From the NCBI GenBank assembly GCA_036250225.1, contig JAPZLL010000011.1, positions 496,001-560,000 of the forward strand: 64,000 nucleotides of DNA, in the 5' to 3' direction. The notes under the pieces were generated by a model, which saw only the letters and a list, made by a program, of their open reading frames with translations, was not told where the DNA came from and did not search any database. Below, in pieces: positions 1 through 9,834 of the stretch (its first letter is position 1; every line of letters begins with the position of its first letter). Source of the DNA: Cercophora sp. LCS_1 (taxonomy: Eukaryota; Ascomycota; Sordariomycetes; Sordariales; Lasiosphaeriaceae). The translations under genes were made by a program, and so were the position numbers.

Positions 1-348
1 ATATATCTGCACTGCGGATCGGGTTTAACCTCAACAACCATGGCAGCATCCTTTCCCGTATCCCGAGGGTCTAGTTGAAAGCAATCCCCTAGCCAATCAC
101 CCAGTTGCTGCTCCGTCTTGAGGTTCTTCTGATCGACCTTCCCTGCTTGTGAGACGTCCCAATATGGGACGAAGAATTGGGCCTCCGGAGCAAACAGGTT
201 GAGCTCCCTCTGCCGTGAACTGAACCGCTGCTGGTACAATTGAAGAAGCGGGAGGCCGTATCGAGGTCGTTCCACCGCCTTCACTGGGTAAATGCCATGT
301 TGCTGGCATGACTTGAGGTACGGCCTCGGGATAATATGTGCAGACATC
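1..348 (-). CDS. 5' part of an unrecognised gene, cut by the window edge
   Basis: An open frame starts at an ATG (346-348) and continues without a stop to base 1, giving at least 116 residues. Composition is protein-like (segments such as FFVPYWDVSQ and QLGDWLGDCFQL), while the other frames give the Ser/Pro/Arg-rich noise usual for shadow frames in GC-rich fungal DNA. There is no signal peptide or membrane segment in the visible part, and I do not recognise the family. The gene continues to the left of the window, so its length, introns and C-terminus are unknown. Confidence 0.5.
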
Positions 349-934
349 TTCGCCCCAATTACCTGTTGAGCAGCAAAAGCTCGTCGCGCTTGTTTTGGTT
401 AGACAAATCGACCAAGAGCGTGGAAGCCGGGAGCAATGGGTGACGTTGAAGTTTTATTGTCGGAAAAAGCCTTGCCAGGGTGGCACGAGACATGTACGCG
501 ACGTGTTTCGCCTGGCTGAAGTGGCTTTGCCCGACGGGAGGCGCCTGACCGTTATGCTCTGACCCTGTCGATTGCTCGTCTGCAGATTGGACATGGCATG
601 GTGGGAGCCCTGTGGCACAATCACAGCGAAGGAAATGGAAAACGAAGACTGGTCGAAAATTTCCTTCCAATCATTTCCGACTCAGATTCCCCATTTTCGC
701 GGGAATTTTTAGCTTCACACAGCGTCACTAAACGTACAGCGCAAACACGTTGCCTCTTTCCACAGCATCCCTTGGTCCACTGGGTCTTCCTCCCCACACC
801 CAACCTCACAGCACATCAAATCACGGGACGCAAGGCTCCATCAAAGGACCATGCAGGTCACACAACATCTGCATGGCTGCCTAAGGGACCTGTACCACGA
901 TATGGTCAGGCAATAAGGCAACGATGTTTCCTGA
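349..934. other. intergenic, nothing recognised
   Basis: The short open frames here have shadow-like composition. I see no RNA gene, repeat or clear promoter motif. It presumably contains the 5' flank of the left-edge gene and the 3' flank of the next gene. Confidence 0.4.
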
Positions 935-1440
935 TTACTCATTTTCTTCATCCGACCCCAAGTCGCGGGATTGCGACTTGTCGGGTCGTTCTCGGACGCG
1001 CTTTTCCTGTCGGGGATCTTTCACCCTGAGGTTGTCAATGGCCTTCCAATCTTGAGCTTCAAGCTTCCGAGGAAGCCACACAGTGTAGTGATCCTTGAGC
1101 AACTTCTGGGCGTTAGGGGTGTCCAGGTTGGCATGCGCGCAGGGAGAGTGCGACTGACCGTGGGTCGGCAAAGTGGCGATCGGACGTAATCCACCTCCTC
1201 CCTCAAGTACTTCTCAAGCACGCTCCATGGTAGTGCGTACCCCTTTATCACCTCCCTGACCAAGTTTTCAGCATCCCGGACGTATGGCTCGGTCAGAATC
1301 TTTTTAATCTCGCCAGGCTCGGGCGATCTCGTGATGGGCTGCGGGTTGGGAGCCGTGTTCTCGCGACGTCCGAAGCGCCGCCAGCTGAGGCGTGTGGTGG
1401 CGGGCGGGGGTTGCTGGTCGGTGGCCATCGCGACGGCCAA
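935..1440 (-). CDS. hypothetical protein, frame break or unresolved intron near 1170
   Basis: From the ATG at 1438-1440 the first frame reads plausibly for about 85 residues (for example EIKKILTEPYVRDAENLVRE), then degenerates. A second frame is coding-like from about 1170 down to the stop at 935 and is rich in charged residues, ending GSDEENE. The two parts probably form one protein of about 150-165 residues. I could not find a convincing GT-AG intron: the in-phase candidate ending in GGTCAG is only about 41 nt. A one-base frameshift is therefore also possible. No domain is recognised. It is transcribed divergently from the kinase-vWA gene. Confidence 0.4.
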
Positions 1441-2457
1441 TTATTTCGTGCTACGCGATTAACGGGGCAAACGCGACCAGCGGGCTCGAAAGAAGCGTAA
1501 AATTGGCAAGCAAAACTCTCAATTCTCCTGTTGAGTTGCCTGAATTTGAGGAGTGCGAGAGGGCCGAGAAAGTTTTATTTCGTCAACAAACTTATCGACC
1601 GTCAGCCCAAAGGTAGGCAACCACGCCTCTCTCACCCCTCTTCCCCTCTTTTCGCCGACTTTGACCGCAGATTTCACCCGCAAGGCTCCCGTGGCCCGCG
1701 GCCCACGCTGTTCACCCCAGCACGCACGGATGCGGGATGCAGAGTCTGGTCCCTCGATTGGGTGTCGCAGAATGGTGCTGTTCTCGAGTCCAGGATCCTT
1801 CGCCGGACCCCCGAAATGCGGCTCTTCTGAATTGACGGCCTCCCGCCAAAATACGGGATGGGCGTTGTGTCCAGCGGCAACTCTCGAACATCTGCGGCGC
1901 AGGCACCCGCGCCGGCTACCATTTCCACTGAGTAAATCTGAGTGTCATGTTGCCAGAACGTTGACTCGTGATAAATGTATCGCCGGGAAGCCGAACCTGC
2001 AGTTCGACAGAGCGGAAGATGGATGGTCGGCGGCAGGAAAACGGGCCAGTTCAGCTTGCGAGCCACACATCCCAATCATACCAAACCGCAAGCGCCTCAT
2101 TATGCACCTGGTCAATCGAGGCGGTTGATTGCCCTTCCACCATTTCCTCCAGCTTGCTGGCCGAGCCTCAATCGAGGAGGGGTTCGGGCGCCCCGCGTCA
2201 CCCGTCCTGGGCCATTCGTCTCGCGCCCGGCAATGCTTTTCGTCGCGCAGAGAACTATCGACCGCAGAACGACTGTCCGCACGACTGGTTCCTTTTTTCC
2301 CGGCTTTTCCTCTCCTAATTCGTGGGGCGCCGCTTCACCGATCATCAATCTTGGGTTAGATCTGAACGCGCCTCGCTACCCCCGCCGACGATACGCGCCC
2401 GAGGTCGCTGTCCTCTGACCCCTTCGGCCTTGACCAACACCTCGCCGCTCGCTCACC
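1441..2457. other. intergenic between divergent genes
   Basis: About 1 kb between a minus-strand hypothetical gene and the plus-strand kinase-vWA gene. It is likely a shared promoter and 5' UTR region. The open frames inside are low-complexity shadows. No TATA box or repeat stands out. Confidence 0.4.
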
Positions 2458-5400
2458 ATGGCCCAACCCACCAAGACAGCGGATGCTTCGAAGAAAGAAA
2501 CCGAACACGCCTTGCACCGGGAAATACGTGACTTGCGTCAGGTCTACCAGCGAAGGTCGATTGATAACCATCCTTTTGTCTTGGTACACTCGTTATCGAA
2601 AGCGCTCAACATCCAGCATCCAAGCTTGCACGGCGACTTGTACTCAGCCGTCCACAAGGTCCACGAGAAATTTTCCACCGAGCCCCCCGACATAAGCCCC
2701 GAGCTGCTCACCTCGAGATGCCGCATCTTATACATACTCCTGGAATTGGAGCGTCTGGAGCTGATGCCACACTTCCGCCGGTTGGAAGACGACGACCTCC
2801 CAATTGCCGAAGAGCGCCTTCGACAAGAACTCAGGGGAAACCTCGGTCGTGGCGACGGAGATTTCTGCAAACGCTTCTGCGAAGCCCAGAAGGCATGGTG
2901 TCCCCTTTTCTTTGGCCTAGGCAAGGACTGGGATAAGAGGGTTCACCAGCATCACGTCATTCCTTTCTACAACAAAAGACTTCTCCAGCCGCAGATGGTG
3001 AGTCAGGGATCGTCCTACGAGCGCGCCAGTCTGTACGAAGTCCATATACCGGCGGAGTTTGTCGACCCCTCGAAGCTCGAAAATGCCCATCTTCTTGGTG
3101 AACCGGAGGGAAGACCTGGATCTAAGCAGGTGCACTTCCCACCAATGCTTCAAGCCTATTTGGCCGCTAACGTAGGCAGCCTGCTTCGCAAGATCGCCGG
3201 TACTACAGATTTGCCTTGAAGGAGTTTCCGGACTCGATCAAATCGAGCTATGACAAAGAAGTCAAGGCGTTCCGAGCCCTCGGCAACCAGAGCGGCATGA
3301 TTCGATATTATGGGTGCTACGAGAACCCGGTTCAGGGGCGGGAAACCTATAATATCCTCCTCGAATACGCGGACTGCGATCTCAACAAAGCCATCAAAGA
3401 CATGGCACCTCCCATCTCCTTCGACGAGATCAAATCGTTTTGGGAATCCATGCATGAGGTCGCCACGACTCTGACCAGCATCCATCATCTCGATATTGAG
3501 GGCCGCGACTACTACTTGTGAGACTTCCCACGGCGTCGTCAACATCTCGCTTTGTCAAACTTGCTGACGGTAGACATAACTTAGCTGGCACGGTGATATC
3601 AAGCCCGAGAACATCCTTCGTGTGGGTAATCACTTCAAGCTTGCTGATCCCGGCGACTCGTGGATCCAACGTGGTGTTCAAGGGGATGCTAAGCCCCGGC
3701 CCAAAGCAGAGGTGTACGGAGGAACCATTACCTACGGTATGTGATTTCATCAGCGTGGGCTCCGTCGTCGCCAAGCATTCCTTCGCAGGACCCACCCTTA
3801 CAATTGACATCGATACAGCTGCCCCCGAGAAGGCCAAGTGGTTGAAGGTAGATAGCTCGACAACGACAAACCCAGGAAAGATCTTGCAAAACAGCGACGT
3901 TTGGTCCTTGGGCTGCGTGTTCTCGATTTTGGCCACGTATGTTGTCCTTGGAGAGCAAGGCGTCAACCTCTTCGACCGAATCCGACAACGAGCGCACGCT
4001 GCCCTCAACGAGGCTTTCGTTCAAGACGTTTTTCACGACAACACAAAGGTCTTCAAAGTCGTCACAGACTGGCATGAGTACCTCCGCATTGCAGCTCGGC
4101 TGAGCGACAAGTTCACGGCCGCAGTTCTCGACATGGTTGACGACCATATGTTGATCATGCCCCCAGAAAAGAGGTGGGATGCTAAACAGGTATCCGACCA
4201 CTTTGAGGAACTCTTGAGTCGGTTTCCAACGAGCACGCCCACGCCTCAGGTTCCCAAGACCATCGAAGATGCGTTGGAGGACCTGGACCTTCAGGCTCAG
4301 ATCACACAGGAGTCCGACAATGGCGTCAATCGTCTCGATTCAGACATGGCAAGACGACATTACCAGAAGGAAAAGAGCAAAGCCGATACGACAACATCGA
4401 AGAGCGAAGCCGTGCTGTTGGAAGTTAAGATCAAGCCAACAGCACAGAGATCTGTGCATCGAAACGACTTGCTCAAGAAGTACAATGAAACCATGGCCAA
4501 CGAGAACCTCAAGGCAACGGCCCCACTCCCCATATCCAGACAAGAGAGTAACTTGACGGTGTCGACTCAAGTTACAATCACTCCCGGATTTGCTGCACCC
4601 ACGCTCCCCGAACCTCTGACGGTATTCCAGGTCAGGGACCAGTTGGAGCGGTTGGAAAAGGGACGAACGCTCAACGTGGCGAACCAAATCTGGGATAGAC
4701 GAAAGCCCGTGAAGGGGAGAATTGACAATGATCCGCTGCTGCCGCATTATAAAGATCGAGACATTGTAAGGACACCTCGGATTCCGCACAATAATATTGC
4801 TGACGCATCCCATGCAGATATTTGTCGTTGACAACGGTTCGTCGATGGAGAAGCATTGGGGTGAAGCTGTTTTCGTTCTTGAAGTGCTAGCCTGGCGGGC
4901 TCTGGGCTACGACAGTGACGGGATGGAGCTCTACTTCACGAACCCGAGTACCAAGGCTTCCATCAAGTCGAAGAGCCAGACCGTTCAGGAGTTTGTTTCC
5001 GCCATGAACTATGCTCGACCCAAGCCGTCAGGTGAATCCTGGCATGGGACCGATCTCCGATCGAGACTGACGAAGATCATGTCGACTTTAGACGAAGAAT
5101 CAGGAAAGGGAAAACGCAAAACAGTTCTGGTCCTCACAGATGGCGCCTGGGAAGGCACACCCTTTGACGATGCCGTCGACCAATGGATGAAAACAACACT
5201 TTGCGATATGGCTGGACAAAACCCAGAGTCATTGCAATCGCCGACGCGGGACTCACAGGGGAGCAGGATCTGGCAAGCCCAAATCGAAGAGGACCGGCCA
5301 ATCACGTTTCAATTCATTGCTTTTGGGCACAACAAGATCGGGTGGACGCGCATGAAGAGGCTCGATGACCTTTTGAGGGAGAAGGATCTTCCGTAAGTCA

Positions 5401-5918
5401 TTTGATGAATCGGCCTACGCCTGAAGGTTGCTGACTGACAAATGGACAGCGATGTCATTGACATGGAACCTTCGAACGGGGACGTCCACAAGATGTTTCT
5501 TGGGAGTATCGTTCCTGGTTGGGACGAGACAAAGAACTCAGTGAACAGGAATCCCGCCGAATATTGGCCTGTGAGTCCACCACATGCAACTTCAGGCTCA
5601 CAGATATTCGACGACAATCCCACTACACCGAGGCGGCAGACGGCAACAACTCAGAACACGACTTCGTCTGTTCACAGCAAACACCAGAAAGCGACCGATT
5701 CATCTGAGCAGGAAGGTTCTCCGGGCTACGTCACATCACCCACGCCCCATAGCTCAAGAGGGCATTTACCTGCTCCAAGTGGAAGCAGAGTAACCCAGAC
5801 TCTGAGCCGGTCACCTTCACGGAAGCAGACGGGTGAACGAGCTTCAACCGCATCTTTAGGCGTACTTGGGAGGATCAGGAGCATATCAAAGGGGCGTCGT
5901 GGCACGGAAAATGATTGA
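2458..5918 (+). CDS. protein kinase fused to a von Willebrand factor A domain
   Basis: Six exons (2458-3129, 3180-3517, 3585-3736, 3819-4765, 4818-5392, 5450-5918) join in frame to 1050 residues. Introns are 50-82 nt with normal signals. Residues 1-224 form an unrecognised N-terminal region. The kinase domain follows: FALKEF carries the VAIK-type lysine (~238), WHGDIKPENI is the catalytic loop (HGD instead of HRD, Asp ~341), ADPGD replaces DFG (Asp ~358), AAPE is at ~389-391, and then DVWSLGCV. The catalytic Lys, Asp, Asn and metal Asp are all present, so activity is plausible. From ~704 a vWA-like domain begins with VVDNGSSM, a degenerate MIDAS (DxGxS rather than DxSxS), and continues with LTDGAWEG. 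The last ~150 residues are a Ser/Thr-rich disordered tail. No signal peptide or TM segment is seen, so it is probably cytosolic. Role unknown. The fusion suggests signalling through a protein-binding vWA module. Confidence 0.82.
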
Positions 5919-6134
5919 GTTGGACGATTACGGTTTAGGTTTTTGATACCCTAGGACAGGCTGTTCGTTTGTTTGTCGCTTGAGGAGTTAAGGGTTAAGT
6001 GTGATTATCAAGAACATAATGAGCATAACAAGGCTATCCAAAGCCCATTGAATACGAAGCATCTCAATACTCAACCATCTTAGAAGCATCCTATCGGGGA
6101 ATCCTTATAGCACTCCTCCAGCCTCACCCCGCAC

Positions 6135-7460
6135 CTAATGCCCCGTCTGCGCACCTGACTGAGACATCTGCTGCCGATACTGAAGCCACGCAACAACAGC
6201 CTGGAAGATACTCAAAATCAAGGTGAAAATCGCAACAAGAACAGTGATGGCAATACCGATAAGCGTAACCATCATGGTATACCTCGGGTTGCTGTGCCGC
6301 TCCGTCCACGTCTCCATCATCGTCCTCGGCGTGGGGCTGTGTATCTCGTTGTACAAGTCGTTCAAGCGGGCGCCCCAGATTGGGAACTGGACGACTCGCG
6401 GGACCTCGTCATCGTTCTCGTAGGTGCTTGTGCCGTAGATCAGACAATCCGGGTCGAATTTCTCCGTTACGGTGAGTTCACGGAGGAGCTTTTGGCATTC
6501 GTCGTCTTCCAGCGGGAAGAGCAGGTGCAGGGTGTAGAGGGTTTCGAGGAGGAGGTCTCTTGGGAGGCATGGCGCTGCTGCGTGGGATCTGCCCTTGCTT
6601 CAGTAAGTGGGTTTATTTTAGGGGTGCGGGCCGCGAAACGGAACTCACGTTGTCGACTGACCCTGCTTGGGCCTCGTTGTCGTGAGGTGTTCCTTCATGA
6701 ACACGGTGTGGTGGAAGATCCAAACCTTGCCGGATTTTGGGTCCAGCTGAAGGTGGCACCGCAGGTCGTTGGTTCCCTTGATCTGCAGCTTGGCCAGCCT
6801 GATCAGGTTCGTGGCAGTGAGCGTCGGCTTGATGGTGCCGAGGTTGACCTTTTCGCCGTGCGGTGGGAATGCGTCCAGAATCGCCACCTGGAGGGACTGG
6901 CTTTTCAGCCATCTGCAGTCTGGAAGCTCGCGTCGGAGATCTTCCCGGCTCAGAGCCACCGTGGTGATGGCATCCCGGTGCGTGGGAAGATTGACGGCTA
7001 CCATGGTGATGATCTTGGCGGCTAGGACGAATGCTCGCTCTTGGTCGACGAGTGGTATTGCTGATGGCTGGTTCTGGGTGCGGCTTGCAAAATATTCTTC
7101 CATGCATTGTTCTCGTGTTTTTGCGGCGCTGCTTGTCCTGAGCAGGGTGATGATATCAGCGAGATCTTGGTTGTTTCGAAGAGCTTGACTACCGCCTCCA
7201 TGGCTGTGAGGGAGGTATCCGCGGGTTTCCTGGCGATAATACTCGAAAAATGTTGCCAAGACTTCGAATCGCCGGCCCCACGGGCAATAGTACCTTGGAC
7301 ACACGTTAGGATCCTCCCCGTCGGCGTCGGGGCAGTTTGGGCATCGCTTTTCCCAGGTCCAAAGTGCTTTGCATAAACCTTTGAGGTCAAGTTTGGTGAG
7401 AGCTCGCAAAGGATAGGGCGTTTGGTGGGCCGCTAGGACTTGGTCGAGGCTGAGATGCAT
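6135..7460 (-). CDS. hypothetical protein with C-terminal membrane anchor
   Basis: Exons 7460-6649 and 6588-6135, with a 60-nt intron (6589-6648, donor GTGAGT, acceptor GGGCAG), join to 421 residues. The first ATG of the open frame was chosen. The N-terminal half has a Cys cluster (KRCPNCPDADG, then CPRYYCPWGRR). The C-terminus holds one or two hydrophobic segments (about residues 375-405, around TLIGIAITVLVAIFTLILSI) preceded by NDLYNEIHSPTPRT. That arrangement is common in large fungal families of unknown function with a C-terminal CorA-like or HET-associated membrane tail. Likely an integral membrane protein facing the cytosol. It is convergent with the kinase-vWA gene, about 216 bp away. 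Family assignment is inference; the gene model is well supported. Confidence 0.72.
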
Positions 7461-7586
7461 ACTTGCTTGTAAGATTCAATGAGAGGCGGTTGGGAGACAA
7501 GAAGACGGATCTATTGAAGAGGGAGATGACCACGCTGATAAACGTATATCCTTTCCCCGCGCGATACTACCATTCCAAGCCCCAAA

Positions 7587-7933
7587 ATGGGCGGGAACGG
7601 CCGTATCACAGAATCCAGAGAAACCAGGATGCGTTACACGAACAAGGCATTCTGCCTCCTCGATGACGGTAGTGCAACCATGCCAAGACTATTTGAACCA
7701 ACTGATTTTGAGGCTCTAGAAACTGTTCAAGGTCGAGGTCAGAAACTGCCTTGTGCAAAACGCGACTACCCGGGCCAATAAGGATCACTATCAGGTCAAC
7801 CCTGAGGAACAGGCCGTCCAACAGGGTCGAGGACGGCGGGTATCAAACGTTTCACAGGTTGAAATCCACATGGAGAGGGGTGAGTTGGGAAAGTTTGTCG
7901 CGGTGGTATGCAAGGATTTCGAGAGCCTCAAGG
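7587..7933 (+). pseudogene. possible coding remnant, unrecognised
   Basis: A protein-like frame follows an ATG at about 7587. After a possible 51-nt intron (about 7669-7719, acceptor CTCTAG), a second coding-like stretch includes VNPEEQAVQQG and MERGELGKFVAVVCKDFESL and ends at a GTAGTG. The phases of the two parts do not match cleanly and no terminal exon is obvious. It may be a decayed gene or a model needing transcript data. No family is recognised. Confidence 0.22.
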
Positions 7934-8715
7934 TAGTGTCGGATTTTACAATCGTTGTTTACATCTTAGGGAACTATATTGCCATGTGGACTAGTCGGAG
8001 GTTTGACTACGTGGCTCTCCAATTCTTGTCTTGCGTGCATGTATCTTGGTCTTGGAACGACCAAGTAAATGGTCAGAAAGTTGTACCTCTAGGTTATGTC
8101 TCGAGACTTGACACGTGAGATAACAGCGATGACCGTTCAAGAATAATCAACCGACTAGAATATTCGATATGTGACAAATGTCAACTTGCTTAGATGCCCA
8201 ACGACCATGCGGTTCATCAGTTCCCCAGTTGTGGATGTCACTTCTTTGTCACTTGAGGATATGCAAAGAACTACACCTGTTGTTTCCTGAGTGCGATAGG
8301 TTTGCTTTGTTCCACGTGCAAGAAGCCAACACCGTCACGACCTGCAAAGGTTGACTTGTCAAAGCCGAACAATGGAGCAACTGGGTAAAGCTGAGGAGTA
8401 ACTGAACAAACAAAGGATCATGGTATGAGTTACAAGGAGGTTTGCTGTAGAGAATGACCGAACAACTCACTCAGAAACAAACAAGGACGATATGTTTGCT
8501 AACTGCTGTCAACACTGTCATGAGCCTGATGTGTCAACAGATTCATCAGTCAGAGTCCCAAATGAAAGACAGAAAACCTGAAGAGAACTGCCTCTTGGCC
8601 GAACATTTGGAGCCTTCTCTGTATCGAGACTCTTCGGTTGATCCTCATCACTCCAGACTTCAAAGAACTCTTGCCCAATTTCTATCTTCAGCTGTCTTTG
8701 ATAACCCAAAGAATC

Positions 8716-9069
8716 ATGGAGCCATCTGAAAAGGACGCGGAGAAGAGATTCGACAACATGAAGTCAGATTTAAGAGCGAAACTGACCACCGCCATTCTAT
8801 TGCTTCCCGGGAACGCCGCACACGGCTTGACTAATCACGATGTCTCGCAGGCCCTCGACATTCAGAAACACCCGCCTCGGGCAAGCGGGGAGAGGCCTGT
8901 TATCAAGGTTGTGGTTGATGATACCACGACTTGGGGGTACCTTGTCCCGCAACATGAACAGTCTCTGAAGGATGACCAACGGGTGAGGGATGTTTACCAC
9001 CCAAACAACTGCTCGGAAGTCGTTTTTGAGCTCCAGATCGTAAAAGCGTCCAACCTACAGGAGATTTAG
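8716..9069 (+). CDS. short hypothetical ORF
   Basis: An ATG opens a 117-residue frame with coding-like composition, including GERPVIKVVVDDTTTWGYLV and NNCSEVVFELQIVKA. No signal peptide, TM segment or known motif is visible. It could be the last exon of the fragment at 7587-7933 or an independent small gene. The DNA between them (7934-8715) is AT-richer than its surroundings and has no convincing reading frame. Confidence 0.28.
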   Translation: MEPSEKDAEKRFDNMKSDLRAKLTTAILLLPGNAAHGLTNHDVSQALDIQKHPPRASGERPVIKVVVDDTTTWGYLVPQHEQSLKDDQRVRDVYHPNNCSEVVFELQIVKASNLQEI

Positions 9070-9391
9070 GTCCACTCCGGCGTGTATTCTACGGGATGGG
9101 CTTAGTGTTGACGGGTTTTTTGCTGCTTTTCAAGATGGCAGATGTAATGGTATCGGCATGGTCCTGTCTTTAGCTTGTCCGCACTGAAGGTGGAAGGTTG
9201 GCATGTCAAGACACCGCGCATCAAGTATGATGGCCTTTTGTCCTGTAGTTTGATCGGTTGATTCGTCGACGTAGGTGGTCTCATGCCAGGGCAAGGCTAA
9301 GGGAATGTCAACTTGTGAACCCACCTATCAAAGCAAAGCCACATGGGATTGTTCCTGGGGTTGTGTCCAATTCATGCGAAGTGAAAGATTG

Positions 9392-9640
9392 CTAGTCGAG
9401 ATTCGGGCCTACATCGTTTGACCCTGGCGCGTATAGTTGATCAGTGAGTTCACTTTCCAATCGCTCAATGACCCAAGTGTAAAAGCAGCCTCGCGTAACA
9501 ACACCCTCCATCCTTGCTGCCGAGCCACCCGGCACCCGAAACGCTCGAAGACAGGCATCAACAGTATTGAGATAAGTCGGCAGACAATCCTCTTCCATCT
9601 TCTTGTCTTTCAACATACGTTTCGTGGCCACCAAGTCCAA
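9392..9640 (-). CDS. possible exon of an unrecognised gene
   Basis: A minus-strand frame of about 80 residues has coding-like composition (EDCLPTYLNTVDACLRAF, CFYTWVIERLESELTD). It lacks a convincing ATG at its 5' end; the in-frame ATGs are internal. I see no partner exon. It may be a remnant or a small exon. The flanks 9070-9391 and 9641-9834 hold nothing I recognise. Confidence 0.2.
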   Translation of the reverse strand: MDLVATKRMLKDKKMEEDCLPTYLNTVDACLRAFRVPGGSAARMEGVVTRGCFYTWVIERLESELTDQLYAPGSNDVGPNLD

Positions 9641-9834
9641 GTTCTCCTTCTATGTCTTGGCCCTCTACAGTTCCATCTGGCTGGTAAAAGCGGCTGTCAC
9701 GTATAGGCCTGCCAGAGCCCAGCTCACCTCAGCTTCGGCCAGAACCCCTTTCTTTCCGACATCTTGGGTCCATTTTGAACAGCCCACCACTTACTATTGA
9801 TGTGTTATAACAATATTGTGTTTTCTTTTACCAG

